64,000 bases of DNA from Epiperipatus broadwayi (lineage: Eukaryota > Onychophora > Udeonychophora > Euonychophora > Peripatidae): the NCBI GenBank assembly GCA_028023455.1, contig JAQFVV010013076.1, positions 62,001-126,000 on the forward strand. The letters run 5' to 3'. Under the pieces are notes generated by a model. That model worked only from the letters and a program-made list of their open reading frames with translations, did not search any database and was not told the origin of the DNA. Shown one piece after another: positions 60,362 to 64,000 of this stretch. Made by a program: the position numbers and the translations under genes. Positions within the stretch are counted from its first letter, which is position 1; the number at the start of each line of letters is the position of its first letter.

Positions 60362-61201
60362 TGTTTTGAATAGAAACACAACTTGCCCCTTTGATGAATC
60401 TTTTTTGCAAACTGCATGTTAGATAATTTTGGTACAATGTAGGACTCTATTTTGTCTTTCAATATTGTTTTTATTATTTTGATGCTTAGTGGAGACATTG
60501 AAATTGGATGTAAAGTATAGAAATTATTTCTTTCTTTTTCATAAATGGGACAAATCATGTTTGACAGAGTCCTGATATTCTGTAAATGGATTTAGTTAAA
60601 AAATTTGTAAGATCAATCATGTATTTGTCTGTAAATTTATTAAGATGGCATATACAAATTTATGGATCCCAGTCAATTCCAGATGGCATGATTCTAGTAC
60701 TTTCTGTATTTTTGTATAAAGTCATTAGAGCTAAATTAGATTTCCTCTTATGATTTCCCATATGAAAAATATGGTAGATTGAAGGGGAGTAGTTTTCTGT
60801 AGAATTTTCTTTAAAATAAATGAATATTTGCTTCAACATAAATAGTTTCTGATTGTATTTTAATGGCAGACAGTATTGAACCAAATAGGTTGACCCAATT
60901 CCCATCTACTATAATTTGTGATTATAATGGAAGACATATTTAAGAATACTTTTGTTGCTATGTATTCTTTAATTTGTTTTGAAATATGTTGATATATTTT
61001 ATTTAATGCTTGACATTTTGGACAATCATGGCTTGATTGTGATGTTAAAATGATTTTTTACATGTGTCATCCATAAGTCTTAGGAGATTTGTTGGCAAAA
61101 ATGTAGTCCTGGTTTGATGGTTGATATTAAATGATAATATATTAACATACCCATGCTGTACTTGGACTGGATCCATTTGTATATCTTCCATTTCTTGCAA
61201 A

Positions 61202-61235
<34 letters not shown>

Positions 61236-61310
61236 ACCGTTCATTTATATATGGTACAAATATACATATTGGCATTTGGTAAAAGCTAAGAAAAAGATGC
61301 AATTAAATTG
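60362..61310 (-). pseudogene. family X-like LINE fragment fused to family Y, minus strand
   Basis: Minus-strand reading: NILSFNINHQTRTTFLPTNL (about 61130; compare NILSFNINHIVKNQPPPLGL at about 30400), then KYNQKLFMLKQIFIYFKENS (about 60840), then ICPIYEKERNN and LHPISMSPLSIKIIKTILKD, ending with MQFAKKIHQRGK at about 60390. It stops where family X continues into motif A, and family Y RT begins at once. The two fragments together repeat the RPIS block, so they are two elements joined, not one. Confidence 0.72.
61205..61232. repeat. (TA)n tract in the LINE fragment
   Basis: About 28 bases of TA near the 5' limit of the family X-like fragment. Confidence 0.9.
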
Positions 61311-61314
61311 TTTT

Positions 61315-62675
61315 TAGTTGTATAATTTATTTTTTTAAATCGTACAATGAAAGTTAAATTTTTCGTCCATATTTTTTTCTATCTACTTAAAAATAAAAGT
61401 AAAAAATTGGAGAGAACAAAAGACACACACATTACTAATCCAGATAAGCTAAAAGAAAAATATTTTAGCCAATTAAAGATGGCTGAAAAACTTGATAAAA
61501 AAGAGAACTTTCTAATTGAAAAATGATAAAGAATGTACAAGATTATGAACCTAAACACCATGATAATAACATGTGCAGAAGTCAGAAAACTGGACCTCGA
61601 GTATAAAAAGAAAGAGACCAGTTTGATCAGGGTCTTGTTTTTCCTATGGTTGGTCCTGGATAAAAAAAATATATCCAGGACCACTCTAAGCTGTAATAAT
61701 TCTGCATGTTGGAGTGGGCCGTGGCTTTTGCTGACATCGTTCCTCAAGATGGACACCAGGAAAGCTTTCATGACCAACTAGTAGAATAGACCAAGATCAA
61801 CTTATAACCAATGGCTGAGCTCATTCTACCACAAAAAAAAAACTATGCATAGTAATCTACAAGCTTCGTGAAGTCACCAAACTTACTGGTAAGCTAAGAT
61901 TAACTTTTCCCTATTGTGACTTAAAGTTTGCAAACAACTCTTAAAAAATATAAGCTTAAAATAATCCTGATAGAAACTTTAATTTTCTTATTCAAGACAC
62001 TCTTGTTTACTCAAGAACTTTTTAATTATTTGTTATTTTTTTATTAATGGATTCATGTCTGGATTAGCATGTGTCCTCTCCAGTGTTATTTAATTTGTAA
62101 TTTCTCTTTAAACATTTTAATTTGTTAGAATAAAATATTTATTTCTAATACCAACTTTTCCTTGTACGTTATTGATGATTATTATTAAATTTATTAATAT
62201 TAGTTTAGTAAGATTTGAAAATATAATTTACTTTTGTCAATATGTGTTGACTAAGTTCCAGGAATAATAATATTTAGAAAATAATTCTAGTTACCGTAAA
62301 ATATGATACCGATTATTTTAAAAACATTTTAATTTTTAATTTTTGAGACAAGATGTGACAGATTTCAGTGGATTTTTATATGAATCCTGGTGCCCTTATA
62401 AAAGAAATAAAAGCTGATTCTGTCGATAGTGTAAATCATAACAATTACTAGGTGGAGTTGATCAGGAAATATAATTATGTTTTTAGAAATAGGAATTAAA
62501 CCTTCTTCTTTTTCCATAAGTTGATCAACTCATGCATTTTATGTGTAACAGACCTAGTCAGATGGAAAAAACGTATCAATATATATATATTAAATGTAAA
62601 TGTATAATACCCATTAGAAAAAAATATTATATATAAAACATAAATAATTAACAATAAAAGCAATATTATATTTTA
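61315..62675. other. unassigned DNA
   Basis: 61380-61820 is less AT-rich and contains a perfect 11-base hairpin GGTCCTGGATA/TATCCAGGACC at 61652-61683. No frame matches a known family; the overlapping frames on both strands there are probably chance. Confidence 0.45.
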
Positions 62676-62757
62676 AATTTTGTAGGAACACTTTCAATTA
62701 CGTAATCCTTGTCAGCTTTAACTGAATTTCAAATTTGAATTTGTTGATAGAATTAAA

Positions 62758-63231
62758 AGTATAAAAATAAATGATAATGATTTGTTAGCTTCATTGGATG
62801 TAATGGAATTATATGGATCAATTGATCTTCTTGAATCTATAAGTTTAATTGTAATTGAACTAATTAATATGTCTGTAAATAAACATTTGATAAATTTTAT
62901 TATTGAATCACTAAAATTTATAAGTGATAATATTATTGCAACATATAATGATAAGTTTTATAAAATGAGTAAATGATGGCCAAAGGAATTATCTATGGTT
63001 GCATAAATTTGTAATTTTACATTGTCAAAATATGAAGATATTATATTTAATTCTTATAATTCTGAAAATATTAAAATTTATACTAGATATGTTGATGATG
63101 TTTTTGTTTGTGGTCCTCAAGACATTATCGATGTTCTTTTATATAATTTGAATAATTTAAACAATTTAAAATGGACTATTGAGAATGAACAAAATGGAAA
63201 AATAAATTTTTTGGATTTACAAATAATTTAA
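62758..63231 (+). pseudogene. Penelope-like reverse transcriptase core
   Basis: Open from about 62740 in one frame: FVDRIKSIKINDNDLLASLDV, then residues to KFYKMSK and a TGA at 62974; the same frame continues after it through WPKELSMVA, a second stop, and NFTLSKYEDIIF to RYVDDVF and NFLDLQII. Two or three point stops are the only breaks in about 160 codons, so decay is moderate. The YVDD box is intact. Confidence 0.82.
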
Positions 63232-63479
63232 ATTATAAATTAATTTTTAAACCTATTGGAGAAAGAGGATATATTCATTTTAAATCATGTGTTCCAATGA
63301 TACATAAAGTGGCAAATCTGAAATGATTTTTGCATCGCAATGATAAATTATGTAAATATGAGAGTGATAAAATTTTAAATATTAAACTCTTTGCTAATGA
63401 ACTTTCAAAGGTTGGTTATGATAAAAAACAAATTTTGCTTACAGTAAATTCATTTAATAATAAGAAGTTACTTTAGATA

Positions 63480-63960
63480 ATAAAAAATGGATATCTATGC
63501 CATATATAAATAACATGCAATCTAAATTAATTAAGAATATATTTAAAGAAAATTATAATATTTCATTTTGTGTTCGTCTGAATGTTAATCGTTTGATTAA
63601 TAATTCTAAGAGTATAATTCCTAAATTGCAAATAAGTAATATAATTTATCAGATTTCATGTGATGTCAAAAATTATATATCCGTGAATCGAGATTTTCTA
63701 TGGGAAAAAGATTGAAGGAACATCAATTATTATGTAATCGGATTAAAATTAATGCAAATAGTCAATTTAATACAGCTTCAGTATTCTTTGACCATAAAAA
63801 AAATTGTAATTACATGTTTAAATTTAATGGTAATGAAATAAAAATATTAATGGAAGAAAGGAATCATAAAAAGAGGAAAATTAAAGAGATAATTTTAATA
63901 GATAAATATAATGATGATGTTATTAATAGGCAAGTTACAAATAAGGCCATACACAGCTTA
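63480..63960 (+). pseudogene. Penelope-like GIY-YIG endonuclease region
   Basis: PYINNMQSKLIKNIFKENYN and NRLINNSKSIIPKLQISN lead into IIYQISCDVKNYI. One frame change within NYIR/ESRF then gives ESRFSMGKRLKEHQ, fitting the GIY-YIG active region with a conserved Arg and His. The following HKKNCNYMFKFNGNEIKIL and VINRQVTNKAIHS correspond block for block to HNKACNYGFKFNN...VKII and MNRQSANI in the copy at 12470-12945. The usual GIY-YIG glycine after NYI is replaced by R. Confidence 0.8.
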
Positions 63961-64000
63961 TTGAAATTTCCGGTAACATTAAGTTTAAAAAAAAAAAAAT

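Larger units (their letters stand above)
62690..64000 (+). mobile_element. Penelope-like element, RT plus GIY-YIG endonuclease, runs to window edge
   Basis: Plus-strand order: reverse transcriptase motif A LLASLDVMELYGSID (62785-62829), a motif B-like stretch (WPKELSMVA, then NFTLSKYEDIIF), catalytic box RYVDDVFV (63085-63108), KINFLDLQII, then the thumb-like region RGYIHFKSCVPMIHKVANL, and the endonuclease NYI/RESRFSMGKRLKEHQ with HKKNCNYMFKFN and NRQVTNKAIHS. Stops at 62974, 63004 and 63229 and frame changes (for example near 63680) interrupt it. RT followed by GIY-YIG is diagnostic of Penelope-like elements. The element ends at or just beyond the last base, where an A run begins. Confidence 0.88.

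Noticed and set aside
61379-61781. Overlapping 132- and 82-codon frames on opposite strands
   Set aside because: Neither resembles a known protein; mutual shadowing in a less AT-rich patch.

Overview
This is a eukaryotic, AT-rich, repeat-dominated stretch with no bacterial-type gene organisation. It carries one convincing host gene, an intact 334-residue class A G-protein-coupled receptor at 1507-2511 on the plus strand. The rest is long AT-rich intergenic or intronic DNA, many (TA)n, (ATT)n and (GAA)n tracts, foldback elements and decayed transposable elements. The mix suggests a lophotrochozoan invertebrate, and a coleoid cephalopod (octopus-like) is my best guess: RTE, L1/Tx1-like and CR1/Jockey-like LINEs, Penelope-like elements with GIY-YIG endonuclease, tRNA-derived SINEs, a piggyBac relic, and short repeats with hammerhead-ribozyme-like cores. 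That is inference from repeat content, not from a marker gene.

Layout. 1-4 kb: a tRNA-derived SINE (minus), the GPCR, then a row of four foldback repeats, the first of which carries hammerhead-like motifs. 4-10 kb: AT-rich DNA with small tandem repeats. 10.2-13.0 kb: two Penelope-like 3' fragments in opposite orientation around about 1.8 kb of unassigned DNA. 13.0-13.7 kb: a 5'-truncated RTE copy. 15.0-19.3 kb: a tandem repeat (part A with a hammerhead-like core, then (TA)n, then part B) whose second unit is interrupted by a near full-length RTE element. 19.3-27.5 kb: mostly unassigned, with possible exon-like fragments on the minus strand near 20.2 and 22.1 kb. 27.5-33.4 kb: a CAGT-ended MITE, a LINE 3' fragment, a 429-bp (GAA)n tract running into the ORF1-like 5' end of a 4.4-kb L1/Tx1-like LINE, and its (AAT)n tail. 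35-39 kb: tandem duplications and a second SINE copy with a visible target-site duplication. 45-50 kb: a GC-rich islet with two CTCF-like motifs, several palindromes, and a piggyBac relic with long inverted repeats. 50.5 kb: a 5S rRNA pseudogene. 55.7-61.3 kb: minus-strand LINE fragments (CR1/Jockey-like, then two juxtaposed L1/Tx1-like relatives). 62.7-64.0 kb: a Penelope-like element running to the window edge.

How the parts relate. The mobile elements are nested and interact: RTE ends sit in (TA)n tracts, one RTE splits a ribozyme-bearing repeat, and two relatives of one LINE group are fused at about 60.36 kb. No LINE, PLE or piggyBac copy is intact; each has stops, frameshifts or missing catalytic segments. 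The strongest candidate for something under-described is the repeat family with type I hammerhead-like cores at 2.7-2.9 kb and 15.2-15.8 kb.
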